A stretch of DNA of 64,000 nucleotides from contig OX388307.1 of the NCBI GenBank assembly GCA_947579605.1, positions 14,051,237 through 14,115,236 of the forward strand, given 5' to 3'. This DNA comes from Athripsodes cinereus. Taxonomy: Eukaryota > Arthropoda > Insecta > Trichoptera > Leptoceridae. A model generated the notes under the pieces. The model was not told the DNA's origin, did no database searches, and saw only the letters and a list, made by a program, of their open reading frames with translations. Made by a program: the position numbers and the translations under genes. Positions 1 through 11,896 of the stretch are shown here, piece after piece (within the stretch, counting starts at the first letter, position 1; every line of letters begins with the position of its first letter).

Positions 1-702
1 TGGTTATAGAGAAAAAACACCGGATGAAAAGTAAAGTTTACCCATCTCAGATAACAATAAATAGTTCACAGAGTGATTCCTTTCCAATTTCCTTTATATA
101 ATCTCTCCATTGAATTCGTTTTCGAATTCCACCCTCGTCTTTTTCTCCCTCCCATAACATTATAAAAACATTTTAGATAATGAGATATATGCAAGTTTTA
201 CTAAATATAAAAACATAGTATGCATGTCAAATCAGCCACTTCCTCTACATAGAACACAACGAACAAAAATTACAATATACATCCGCATAATATGAACATT
301 GTAATAAGTAAATATTATACTCCAGATACAACGATAACCAAGATCAAGAGCTAAAATAAACCTTTTTTATAGCTTCGCTGTAGTTTTTTTCCCCATATCC
401 AACCATAGACAGTCATATTAATATTAGTATTGAAAATGATTGAGTATTATTGGTAATAAATTATATTATTTGGCACCATTAAGCTATACTGAAAAACTGC
501 GAAATACTTACAAGTATCAAAAATAAAAAAAATAAACTTTTCTAAATGACGTAATACATTCGGGTCTTGTGTTGTTTCTAAATGTATTAAATCATCCTTT
601 CAGATAAAACTAACGTACATTCTTATCACCCCACGTCTCAGCAATAGTGTGATATACGTTTGGAAAAAATAAGAGGACAGGTGAAAAAAGAAAGCACAAA
701 AC
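1..702. other. AT-rich sequence, nothing recognised
   Basis: No ORF of note, no repeat and no RNA signature was seen. The stretch is AT-rich like the rest of the non-repetitive background. Confidence 0.6.
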
Positions 703-892
703 AAAGAATTGGTTTCTCAAAGGTAGATGTTCAAAATAACGAAGATTTTTTCATCTTAAATTCAGCAATGAGGCCTACCACCTATCCTGAATGTCTAAAA
801 ATTTTGTTGACATAGAGAGGACAGCTTGCATGTTCATAATATCCAGCTGATCTGCGGACCACCCCATTTACGCGATATGTCGTGATGGTATG
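703..892 (+). repeat. Dispersed repeat A, copy 1
   Basis: First of six related copies in the window. Shared landmarks in order are ATTGGT near one end, AGATGTTC, then CATCTTAAATTCAGC, ATGAGG, TTTTGTTG, GAGGACAGCTTGCATG, CACCCCA and finally CGTGATGG. The other copies are near 6.8, 11.7, 18.9, 26.7 and 60.3 kb. No coding potential is visible. The family could be a non-autonomous DNA element, because the copy at 6.8 kb is a fold-back, but this is inference. Confidence 0.6.
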
Positions 893-2010
893 TAAGGATG
901 GTGAAAAATTAGAATTATTTGGCCCTTATTTGGATCTGATGGTATTTAAATTAATGTAATGTCTAGATAAAAAATGCTCATATTTTTTTTAAATAGAATA
1001 ATAAACAATTATTATGAGCAAGTCACAAATGAGCCTGTCCAAAGAGTTTTATGGAATCTGGGATATTTTAACATTCCCAAGTTAACCAAAAAAGCACTTC
1101 TTTCCACAAGAACGTTGATGACCTTTATGCTCTTCTTTCACAGTTCACTGTTAGACTGTCACATAGAAAACAAATTATATCAGAGCGTTATGAGAATGCG
1201 GTGCAACGAGTTTTTCCATCAGTTGGGAGTGTACGTGCGTTTTTATGGAAGCAAACTGCTTTATTTTTTTCATTAGATTTTCACTCAACTACGAGTTTGC
1301 TTCATTGAAGCCACAGCAAACGAACTAAGAAACCAAATACCAATATGTGCAATGAATGAATGAGTAATTCTATATTATTATTTCCATTCGATAGGTAAAA
1401 TATTTTTTCTACATTTGGCAGCACTATTAGCTTACAGTGTTGTGAATACGAAATAAGTATCCTTAAATAACCATTCATTTGGTAGGCGGAAGCAATTAGT
1501 GGAAGCAAAGCATAAGTATGAATAGAATATTAAAAGATTTTGGAAAAATTCCAGCAAAGAAACTGTTGATCACTGGAAGATATCTCAGCACACAAAAAAC
1601 ATATTTGGCACAGGATATTCTGTATTTTTATAAAAATAATTCGTAATGATTTCCCCATTCAATTACTATTACTGATGTCTGCCAACAATTAATCTCAATT
1701 CATATTAAAAGTAGAAGTGAAAACTACTCAATAACACTTTTTATCATAATCTTTAAACGGCATAAAATCGATGACAAACTAATTGAATAGTTATATTCAT
1801 GACGAAGACTGTTAGATGACAACCGAAATCTGAAGGAGTTTTGAAAGGTGATTATCAATTTACTTCCCAGAAGCAAAAGACTCGGAGATCCATTGTAAAG
1901 GATGTTAAGATTCTACAAGGACTGTTATGCTATCGAAAATAAGCAAGTATAATTAATTCAATATTAAATATTTATGAAACAATCAAAACACTGTTATAAT
2001 TTTCACCACA
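893..2010. other. AT-rich sequence, nothing recognised
   Basis: A 100-codon open frame at 974-1276 resembles no family I know and has neither composition nor context to support it. No repeats or structured RNA were recognised. Confidence 0.5.
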
Positions 2011-2020
2011 TTTATTCAAA

Positions 2021-2060
2021 CTCTAACGCTTTCGCCCACTTCAATGGGCATTCTCAAGAG
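2021..2060 (-). ncRNA. Decayed hammerhead-like motif, possible Penelope-type 3' end
   Basis: Read on the minus strand, a block TTGAGAAT is followed by a perfect five-pair stem (GCCCA/TGGGC) and then GAAA. This is the layout of the Penelope-associated hammerhead motifs at 51965-52008 and 23290-23335: CTGATGA, T, stem II, GAA. The first core block is degenerate (C3 and G8 are replaced), so catalysis is unlikely. Immediately upstream on the minus strand, 2061-2094 contains a GTAAGT...TTTCAG pair only about 30 nt apart, too short for a normal insect intron. Confidence 0.4.
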
Positions 2061-2094
2061 TACTGAAACAATAAAATTCAATATTAACTTACCT

Positions 2095-4800
2095 TTTATT
2101 TGTCACTAGCCAGCTGCAAAAACCGAGCTCTGCTTTAGGCGAAACTTGAAATAAATTTAAGTGAAACTACAAAATCTATCACTTTTTGTCATCATCTTAA
2201 TGTAACACTTATAATTATTATTGATATAATTTACTTTTCTTTAAATTTTCAATACACTTAATACACAGAACTGAAAAAAAATTCAGTTCGTTAAAGCACA
2301 CGATATATAACACTTCCCAACATTCTGAAACAAAATAAAACATGAATTAGTAACAAACCTACATATTATTACGGCAAAAATAATTTTTATGACTTCATAA
2401 ACATATATCGATTTTTTTCTAGCATGCATATTATATGGAAAAAAAACTTATTGAGCAGGTTTCATAATTATGTATCTCATATAACTGTACCACTATTCTT
2501 TGTATTGTATATGGAGGGATTTTTTTGTTTGTAGTGAATGTTATATTGTATTGATGTTATTTACGTATTTTCCATTGGTTCCATGAGAAAAAATAGTTGT
2601 AAAAAATGGTGTTCCTTGTAATGATTAAGCCGAACGTCAAAAAAGATGCTAGAATATTTTCTGTCCACCTCGCTGGTTTTTTACAAATGTAGATAAAATA
2701 CTCAATATTTTATTAAATCCAGTAATCAGAAATTCATTCATATTCAAGAAGCATGAAACATTTTATTCAAGGTGATTATTTTATGAATAGGTACGTTTCA
2801 CGCTAAGTATAAAAAAAAACTTTTTTCAATGGCTTAAATTTATAAGTCATCATATATTTTATTTTTACCCTCATTAACATCGGTGTGGGAATGAAAAAGA
2901 TTTTTTCATCTGAAAAGAATATTTTGTGTTTTACCCTATACACATTCTTTCATTTCCATTCGACCTTAAAAGAGGATTCCTTAAGAAACCGAAACTATTG
3001 ATATTCCATTTATTTTTCAGCATACGAACAAACTTCTGATATATTATTGTAATAATGTTTTTTTAGATTGAAAATGTATTGCGCAGCAAGGGACCAGACA
3101 AAGGGAGTGGAGAATTATCGTTAATTCTGAATCTGTGAGTGTGAAATAATTTAGCATACACGATATACTTAAACATGATACACTTTCCGAATACTTACTT
3201 ACTGCTAGCCCTCTTCTCTCCACTACTGAGTATATAGGCCTCTTCAAAACTTTTCCACACTTTCGTCTCTAGAGCAACACGATACACTTTGCAATACAAA
3301 AAATATAGGATTACTTTCCAAGTACGGTATCCATTTAACAAGTAAAGCCTATTCCTTCTACGTGTACAAAAGAGTCACTCATTTACGACTTTCTTAGGAG
3401 TTTTAATGGTGTTTAATGACTGCACAGATTTGTGAGTATTTAAATTAAAGATGTCTTATATATTGAATTGGGTAAATATTGATTTTAAAATAATCAATTA
3501 AATATACACATTACCACGATACACAATGCGAGAGGAAAATGGAAAAAACAAAATAAAAACAATATTCAAATTTGTTCCATATTCAAAACAATATTTAAAA
3601 TTCAAATAAATTACACTATAAATATTTTAAATAATGAAAATGTAGGTAGGTATCTACAGAGGTACCTCTTTTCATATTTAAAATATAAATTTAAACAAAT
3701 GGAGACCATAATAGTTTTCGTATTTGGAAAATTAATTTATCTAAGATAACAGGAACAAAAATTACGTCCAGAATCTATTATTGTAGATTCTGCAAACGAA
3801 CTGAAAATATATTTTGAATCATTACGATGTTGATAACTATAACCACAGCAAAGAAATTTACAAACATTGTTTATTCTTTTATGTTTTTGAATTATTTGAG
3901 AAACTTCTAAATTCAAATTTTTATGCTTAAAGGTATTATTACCACATCACTACAGAGTAGGTACTTTAATGTGTGATATTTGTATAATATTGTTATTGTA
4001 TTATACAGCATCTCTACTCATGTTATAAAGTTATGCTTCGTACATAAGTAAAATGTCTAAAACCCTCTCTAAAGTAATGACTAGAGGAATTCTGGCGCTC
4101 TGTACGTGAATGTGTGGCGTGGCGTACGAATCTGTCAGAACCCTTTCATATCAACACATTCATAAGAACATTTAACAATGATAACGTTAGTCATTCCCAA
4201 GATATATGACGTTTGTAATTTTTTTAAACGAGATGATGTTTGAGATGGTGCCTTTGGTACGTCTTGATATACTTAATCTATCTTAATAAAAGTGTTTTAT
4301 CCTTCGTTGTAGAAAGATATAGGAATAAGTATCTTCAAAAATTATCAAGTGCGCAATCTCGATTCCTTAATTTTCAATATGTAACTTGATTTACTTGGAG
4401 AACATTACATGAAAAACATTTTATAATAACAAGACTGTGTACTTTTGACCAAAATAGAAGTAAAGTAAGTAAAGCAAAATAGAGTAAGTTTTTATACTTT
4501 TTGTTAAATTCTAGGTGCTTGTCGATAATTCCTTATATTAACATTCAAAGAGTAAAACTGCACACAAACCACTTAACAATAAAATGTCAATCGTTTGAAT
4601 AAAATACGACTTAAACTAACAACGCCATTTCAAGGGAATGTTGTATAACAAGATGAACATTTTTCATTCCCTATTCTCAATGATGAGTTTTCCTTAGGCT
4701 TATTACAAAGTACCTACTCAGTGTAACGAATTACATTTTGCTTGAAACGTTTTTGATTTACAGTCTACTTTAAAAACTTTGCTACATAATCGTCCATCAT
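2095..4800. other. AT-rich sequence, nothing recognised
   Basis: Only short AT-driven open frames occur here, the longest about 70 codons at 3044-3247. I recognise no repeat, RNA gene or coding region. Confidence 0.5.
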
Positions 4801-4804
4801 ATTT

Positions 4805-4990
4805 TCTTTCTCTTTAGTCATTTCCCCAATTCTGGGGGTCGTGATTTTCGGATAACCCTTTATGAATTGCCTGCGTCATCCTCTTTTGTTCCCTGCCATA
4901 TGTACCACATTGTTTATCGAGTTACAGACTACTTGATTTGACCAATCTTACGCATTATTCTACCTCTAGGTATTCACCCAGACTGGTTCC
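4805..4990 (-). pseudogene. Degenerate LINE ORF C-terminal remnant
   Basis: Reading the minus strand gives a stretch with the flavour of a non-LTR retrotransposon C-terminus: a WSNQ run, then VVHMAGNKRG, a TGA stop at 4876-4878, then RRQFIKGYP. The stop falls where many LINE tails have tryptophan. The stretch is more GC-rich than its surroundings. There is no intact frame, no clear tail and no target duplication that I could find, so the family is unassigned and the call tentative. Confidence 0.35.
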
Positions 4991-6835
4991 TGTCGTGTAT
5001 AATCTAGCTTAAATTATCCAGCAATTAGCAACTCTAAACCTACCACCTTTCTGGAACTCACCAATATAAGGTAACTTATCATTAAAAAATCTGATTCGTC
5101 ATTATACATAACATAAGAGTGAATTTTAGAAGTATATCAGCTCTTGAAAAATGTACAGCAAATAATGTATTATAGGTATATATCAAAAGTAATTAATTGT
5201 AAATTAGATCAGTAGACTGCAACATAAATTAATGTAAATTTAGTGAGAATAACCACTTAACGATATTTTATTCATCAAAGCGTTGAAATTTTCTTGGGAA
5301 ACTCTTTGTAGTTTGTAATTTACTGCAAAGAACATTAATTATATATTATTAAAACATCTTTACTGTCCAATAAACTGGGAGTGTTGATAACACAAAAGTT
5401 TTTAGAACCAGCACAGTTAATGGTTCTTTAATCCGAATAATAAGAAAATCTTATAAACCGTTAGAATTTTGTGTTACCTATAGTACCTCCCAAGATAAAA
5501 TATTGTAAATGAATAATAAATCTATCCAACCATTTATTTTATAGCTATAGTTGCGTAGCTATGGCTCTATAGCTCAAACGATATAAATGCGATTAAAGGC
5601 TTCTTAGTTTTTGGTACAGAGAGTATTCTCTGTTTTAAACACTTTAAATCCCTTACAGTAAAAATATATAAATAAAAATAGATTATTTTTATTTTAGTTT
5701 CGACGCTCTTTTTTTTTTTTTTGAATTGTACTGAAATTATATTTCCGTATGATTCTGTTTTAAAACTTGGATTCTTGAATGCATAATATATAATTCTGTT
5801 AATATAACAAAACGTCCTGATGATGAGAAAACTTTGTATTTTCTTTTCATATATCTCTTAAACGTTAGTACCTATATTTTAAATTATATTCATATTTTAA
5901 TATGATTAACATAATTCGGATGAAAGAAATTATATATAATTCCAACCCTTATTCAATATCTTGTCCAGTAGAAGACAAAAAGTATCGTCATAAAACCTAC
6001 ATATCAACAAAGGAGTCCGATTTTCCTTTGTGTCGTAGCAAAATAGGTAAGTATGTTAATTTCCCATTTCTGAAGAAATTTGACATAAATTAATAGAACA
6101 TAAACGTATTTTTTTCATACATAGATTTAAGGCATAGAAATAAAAGCATATGCGTTGAATAGGTATAGTTTACTGGTTAGGTACTCTACTTATGTAGATG
6201 AAAAGATACTCAAATGATATTGAACAAAATTACCAGTTAAATCCACAACTAAATTCTATCTTGTATTATACTATGTGTATACATACAACAGACATACAGA
6301 GAGAGAGAGTTTCCGGAAAAGGGGAAGGATATACTCGTACAATAACTCGTATGTTCATACGTGACGTTGTACCTACGTGGAAAATATATTGCCGTAATAC
6401 ATCTACCCACAAATACATGTAAAATTCGACCGCAATGATAGCTACTCACCAGCTGAGTGCGTGCCTTGCTAATAAATATTTCAGTCGGCAAAATAAACAG
6501 AAAAAAGGTTATTTGACTGAAAAACTTGTGAATAAAATTAAAAGAGGTGAATCGTTGAAAAGCAAAATTTTAATAATATTGTAAATATCCAAATACCAAT
6601 CCATTGTTAAAACCCATTACCAACCCCTCATTGTCTTAACTCCTCCTACTTTCTAACCCCCTTTACTGCTTTAAGGTACCTACATGATTATTTATTTTTG
6701 CATATGGCTTCAAACTTTTGTATCAATTAGTTCTCTTGAAAATTTCAAGCTTACTACACTTGACGAAAGTACTCTTGGTTAATAAAATTAATAGTGAAAA
6801 ATTAAAAGTGTTTTGTGTATTGAATTTGTTAAAAA
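4991..6835. other. AT-rich sequence, nothing recognised
   Basis: Short open frames at 5902-6093, 6198-6422 and 6249-6491 match nothing I know. A CTGATGATGA string near 5816 was considered as a hammerhead core and rejected. No other structure was seen. Confidence 0.5.
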
Positions 6836-7130
6836 CAGGTGTTCGAAAAATAAAGACATAATACACCCTAAATTCAGCGATGAGGTTTTCCAGCCATCCG
6901 GAATGACATATTTTTTGTTGGCACGGCATATCTCACAAGTGGGTTAGTTAGTGGGTTAAACGTGCAAGCTGTCCTCTCCATGCCAACAAAAAGTTAAGAC
7001 ATTCACGATGGTTAGCACCTCAAGGCTGCATTAAAGATGTAAAATGACTTTTTTTCGAACACCTGCCTTTCAGGACACTCGAAAACTGAAAAAGAGAAAA
7101 GAGTAGGAGATCAATTTTTTAGCGGTTGCT
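6836..7130 (+). repeat. Dispersed repeat A, copy 2 (fold-back form)
   Basis: The segment begins CAGGTGTTCGAAAAA and near 7067 reads TTTTTTCGAACACCTG, a terminal inverted repeat of about 15 bp. The arms are inverted relatives of each other throughout: both carry the TTCAGC..TGAGG block and TTTTTGTTGGCA. After the right arm the sequence continues with ACACTCGAAAAC and a GGAGATCAA block also seen beside copies 5 and 6. It is therefore either a palindromic MITE or two repeat-A units inserted head to head. No transposase is present. Confidence 0.6.
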
Positions 7131-7817
7131 CTCTGGCAGTTCGAGAATCTCCCTTATATCAAATGAAATATTACCTGAAAGGAAAGTAATGTTTAAGTGG
7201 GCTTTTGAAACATCCTCCAGGTATTAATTAGGTACCGTTTTACTCTTTTAATTTGAAACAAAATTGAGTTCAAATTTTCCTCGCTAAAATAAAATGAAAT
7301 AATTACGTACAATCTTTGCCAAGCAAAAAGGTCAGAAGTTCAAGGACAATGTTAGAACCACCCTGTTTTCAAACGCGCACTGCCATCTGCAGGAGAGTAG
7401 ACGAAGTATATAGTTTTCCAGAGAAAGTTCGGAAAACCTGTGAACGTTGTTCAAACCGTGGCAATGCTACAAACAAATTTCGAAAATGGTTTCGTTAGTC
7501 GTTGGCAGATGTAGTTTTACAAAATTGTTCCGAAAATGTTTTGAAAACATTTAATGAAACATTTTAACCAGAGTAAACTTCACTCTTTTCAATATTTTTA
7601 TAATTTTTTTTTAAAGGAACCTTTTACCTAATAATAATTTATTGCGTTTAAATATTGATGAATTTATGATGTAATTTTGACCCTATATCCTTCCAAGCAC
7701 GAGCTCTGCTCAATTTTGAAGGAATAAAAAAAGAAAGATATGAGTTTTAATTATTATTTTATATTGATTGTTTATTGTTTTAAGTGTTTAATTTTTATTG
7801 AACTTAAATTTGAATTT
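7131..7817. other. No gene recognised
   Basis: A slightly GC-richer patch at 7310-7520 holds a 60-codon frame (7316-7498) that I do not recognise. The remainder is AT-rich. Confidence 0.45.
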
Positions 7818-8036
7818 AAATATATTTATTATTATTTATTTATCGTGTCGAAACCCAGAAAAAACCCATCACACTGATCTCCAGTACTGCGCAAAACGCA
7901 CAGCAGGTGGAGATGCGTCAAAAATATCCTCCATAGTGCAAGTGACAGGGCACAATGGACACTCCAACAAGTGTGGCATAGTCTGTGCTACACCACAGTC
8001 ACATGCTCCGGATTCGTCCTGTAGGAAATATATTTA
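7818..8036 (-). mobile_element. 5'-truncated LINE with 11-bp target duplication
   Basis: An insertion at 7829-8025 lies between two copies of AAATATATTTA (7818-7828 and 8026-8036). On the minus strand it encodes the last ~50 residues of a LINE ORF: a zinc-knuckle-like run C-x-C-G, then QTMPHLLECPLCP, then FAQYWRSV and a stop at 7869-7871. The 3' end runs into an AT-rich (AATA)-like tail. C-x-C...H...C near the end of the reverse transcriptase protein is typical of jockey/R1/I-type LINEs. It is much too short to be functional. Confidence 0.75.
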
Positions 8037-8039
8037 GGT

Positions 8040-10979
8040 ATTAACATTTTCTCTGGGTAATATATACATTTGCCAATGAGAATGAAATATTGTATCTACT
8101 ACGCTATATATAAATAATGACATAAAGAAAATTAACTAATTCAATCGGAGTAATTAACGCATATTATGCACAAATAGATAATTTATTCTTTGTGGAACAA
8201 GAGACAGAATTGTGATTGTGTCTGGCAATAATTTATTTATTTTATTCCTTTTGCACATTATCATTTACATAACAAAATCAATACGTCAATTTTTATATTA
8301 AAAAATGTGATGAGATGCAGTGACGAGATTATCACTGTATTAGTGATTTCTTCCATGGAACTACGTAAGTTTCATAATATTTTTTTTTTATTAATATTAA
8401 CATGTCTAATTAGTAATTACAAGAAAAAATGTTTTATAATGGGGTAAAGACTAACCAAAAATTATTGACAGAATGAAAATTAGACACGCTTTATCACTAA
8501 TATTAAAACTTTGCCCCAATATTAGAACTAAGTACTAATCAAACAATACCGATTATATCTTTACATAAAGATTTGATTTATCATTAGACAGTACATATTC
8601 AAAGTTTGGATAGGAGTGGTTAAGACAATAATAATGTCGAGATAAAGGAATCGCCAAAGGACATTTCTGTTCAAAGTCATTTGCATAACAATAAGGGGTT
8701 TAAAGGATAATAATAGGTATATAGATAACAATCTATTTGATAACATTTAGGTATACAAAATTATAAACATAAAAATTATGAATATATATTTATTTCAGTT
8801 TTATGTACTTTAATTTGTAGTTAATAAATATAAAATTATTTATAATATTTTATATATATGTTACAAAGAATCGCTTTAAGCATTTCAGGAAGAAGATTAA
8901 TTAATGTATTTTAGCAAGAAAGTAAACAATTTTTTGCAAATATTATTATATCCTTACAAAGTTCATGTTACGCTTAAGGTTTGAAATAAATATATTTCAT
9001 GAATTTGCTTTTTGTAAATAATTAATTTTATTCAATGTCTTGAAATAATAAGCGTTTGAGATTGAAGGTAATCATGATATGGAGAAAAATAATAGTAAAT
9101 TAACAAATTAATTGTGGGGCGATAAAAGAAATTATATTTTTTGTAGTACGATTTACTATGTTATTATGTAAATCGATTAAAATAATGTAAATATTATGAA
9201 ACTTTTGTAACTTAAAGCGCTCAAATGAACGATTTCATTAATCACTGTAATAAATTATTCGTAAATTTCAGCCGAAAACACAACATATCATGAATATTCA
9301 TTACTTAGAGATTCAAATTTATCTACACTTATAATACATAAGTACAGTACAAGTGGTATTAATCATACTTCTGTGGTTATGGTAGGGAGTGTATTGTCTA
9401 TGAAATAGTCGTTAACTGAGATTATTAAAACATTTTCTCTTATTCACGTATAATATTATTATTGTATTACAGGGTCTGCTTACTAGTGCTTACCCGATTT
9501 TACGAAATATTCAAGTATAAATATTGTTGCAGGTCCGTAACAACAATATATAAAACAATTTTATTTCTCATCGAAATTTATGAATGTTACATGCAACACT
9601 GTCACAATAATTGTGTTTTATGAAAAATAAGTAAGTTCTCAGTGAGCCTGTGCTAACACATTCATATTCATCCTGTAATAATTTACTATACGATACGAAA
9701 AACTATTTTATTGAAAATAATTGTGTGCCAACATAATATTACAACCTCTTTAGATATCATTCCTACTGCATCGATCTCTCTATGATAAAAATAATCCTTT
9801 GTATAAAGATGTTTTAGAAATTTAACAGATTATTGAGACAGTTTATCAATTTTTTTTTCACTTACATATCTAGTTGTCATAATATAATACATTTACCACT
9901 TATGTTTCAAACCTTGATCACTCATAAATGAGAGAATGGCATTTGAAAATAGAATACAAAGGATAGAATGCTAATACGACTTCTCAAAAATATAATAATA
10001 TCACTCCAATACGCACTCAATACATACCTTTGATGTAAGTGCGTAAGACATCAAAACTTGTTATTGGATCAATACACATAATTATTAATCATTTTTCTAG
10101 TAAGTAGTTTCATCAACAATAACTTCTTTTGACGCACATCAAACGTGAATCGAATAAGCGTGTTCTTTCTTCTCACAGTCCCATGGTATTTGAAAATAAT
10201 AACTTATATCTGGGCAGTAATATTTCCTTTATTACGCCTGCCCTTTCACATCGGATTCAAGTTATATTGTGATACACTTAATATTTGATAACGATAAAGG
10301 TAGAATTATACCTTATTTTCGGGTATTTCATTTTCACTACAGTCATAATATCTATATGTTGTATGTACAATGTACATACATAGTTTTAAAATAATAGGTA
10401 CTAATGATAGAGTTTTGAAACATTGACTTAATAGTTTTTTTTTTTTTATAGAAAGGTACATTACTTATATTTGCTATTCATTTTGTATTGAAATATGTTC
10501 AAAATATGTTTTCCCTGACAATGTTTTTGATATAGCTTTTAATATGGATTGAATGATATCTTAATTTGTTTTTTATGCACTTTTTGTGTATTACAAATGA
10601 CATTCGATAAAGATATAAACATTATTTATTCCGTGAAAAGCAAAAATGATTTGAATAATGATCACACTTGTAATGTTATTTATTACATCACTTTTACTAC
10701 TATAGATAAACATAAATGTAAGTAATCTACTTTTAATTTCTAATTTAGTACTCTTCGAAGAGTAATTAAGAAGATGGAGTACTTACATCATGATATTCAT
10801 AATAATATGCTTAAGTATGCACATGAAAATAAGTTATACTACGTCGTAAGTACACCAGCAGAGATAAAGGGAGCGTTAATTTAAACAAATAAAGTTAATG
10901 AGCAAACACGTAGTTACACTTACAGTAATGGAAAAGCGTAATACTGAGAGGAAAAATACTAAGTGACATAAATAAAATA
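8040..10979. other. AT-rich sequence, nothing recognised
   Basis: About 2.9 kb of AT-rich DNA. Only one open frame above 60 codons (8561-8746) was noted and it resembles no family. No repeats or RNA structures were recognised. Confidence 0.5.
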
Positions 10980-11675
10980 AAAGTTCACTCGCAAATAAGA
11001 TCTATACGAGTATATTATGTTGTCACTTGTATAATATGTTAGTCTATGCTCCATGGATCACCCGGCAAAGTTCACTCGCAAATAAGATCTATACGAGTAT
11101 ATTATGTTGTCACTTGTATAATATGTTAGTCTATGCTCCATGGATCACCCGGCAAAGTTCACTCGCAAATAAGATCTATACGAGCTTATTATGTTGTCAC
11201 TTGTATAATATGTTAGTCTATGCTCCATGGATCACCCGGCAAAGTTCACTCGCAAATAAGATCTATACGAGTATATTATGTTGTCACTTGTATAATATGT
11301 TAGTCTATGCTCCATGGATCACCCGGCAAAGTTCACTCGCAAATAAGATCTATACGAGTATATTATGTTGTCACTTGTATAATATGTTAGTCTATGCTCC
11401 ATGGATCACCCGGCAAAGTTCACTCGCAAATAAGATCTATACGAGCTTATTATGTTGTCACTTGTATAATATGTTAGTCTATGCTCCATGGATCACCCGG
11501 CAAAGTTCACTCGCAAATAAGATCTATACGAGTATATTATGTTGTCACTTGTATAATATGTTAGTCTATGCTCCATGGATCACCCGGCAAAGTTCACTCG
11601 CAAATAAGATCTATACGAGTATATTATGTTGTCACCTGTATAATATGTTAGTCTATGCTCCATGGATCACCCGGA
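10980..11675 (+). repeat. 87-bp minisatellite, 8 units, with 3-unit higher-order pattern
   Basis: Eight head-to-tail units of exactly 87 bp. Units 3 and 6 carry GAGCTTATTA where the others carry GAGTATATTA, giving the order A-A-B-A-A-B-A-A, that is, a 261-bp higher-order period. The last unit has one further change (CACCTGTA). Because 87 is divisible by 3, a frame stays open across the array and gives a 246-codon ORF (11027-11767) of 29-residue repeats. I regard this as a by-product of the period. The array ends directly against dispersed repeat A copy 3. Confidence 0.95.
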
Positions 11676-11896
11676 AAAGAATTGGTCTCCGACTCTTTTC
11701 TGTAAGTATTCGAGTACCTTTCTCAAAAAGAAGATGTTCGAAAAAATATAAACATTTTACATCTTAAATTCAGCGATGAGGCTTATGTCACCTTTCTTCA
11801 ATGTCTTGATTTTTTGTTGGCACGGAAAAGACGGCTTGCATATTTGTAAGATGTAGCTGATCCGCTGGCTGATATGCCATGATGGTATAGTAGTAT
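11676..11896 (+). repeat. Dispersed repeat A, copy 3
   Basis: It starts within ATTGGTCTCCGACTC right after the minisatellite, then GAAGATGTTCGAAAAA, TTACATCTTAAATTCAGC, TTTTTTGTTGGCACGG and ATGCCATGATGG. Orientation is the same as copy 1. No coding potential. Confidence 0.65.

Noticed and set aside
2126..2150. GAGCTCTGCTTTAGGCGAAAC, also partly at 7700, as a further ribozyme or repeat
   Set aside because: Only about ten bases are shared with 7700 and no consistent fold could be drawn.
5811..5870. Another hammerhead motif starting CCTGATGATGAGAAAA
   Set aside because: The core block is present, but no GAA follows a plausible stem II and the flanking AACGT pairing is weak, so the core is incomplete.
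10980..11675. CRISPR-like direct repeats
   Set aside because: Units are contiguous without unique spacers and the DNA is eukaryotic.
11027..11767. A 246-residue repetitive protein gene
   Set aside because: The frame exists because the minisatellite period is a multiple of three. There is no promoter, no context and no family resemblance, so it is listed as a repeat and only mentioned as a low-interest finding.
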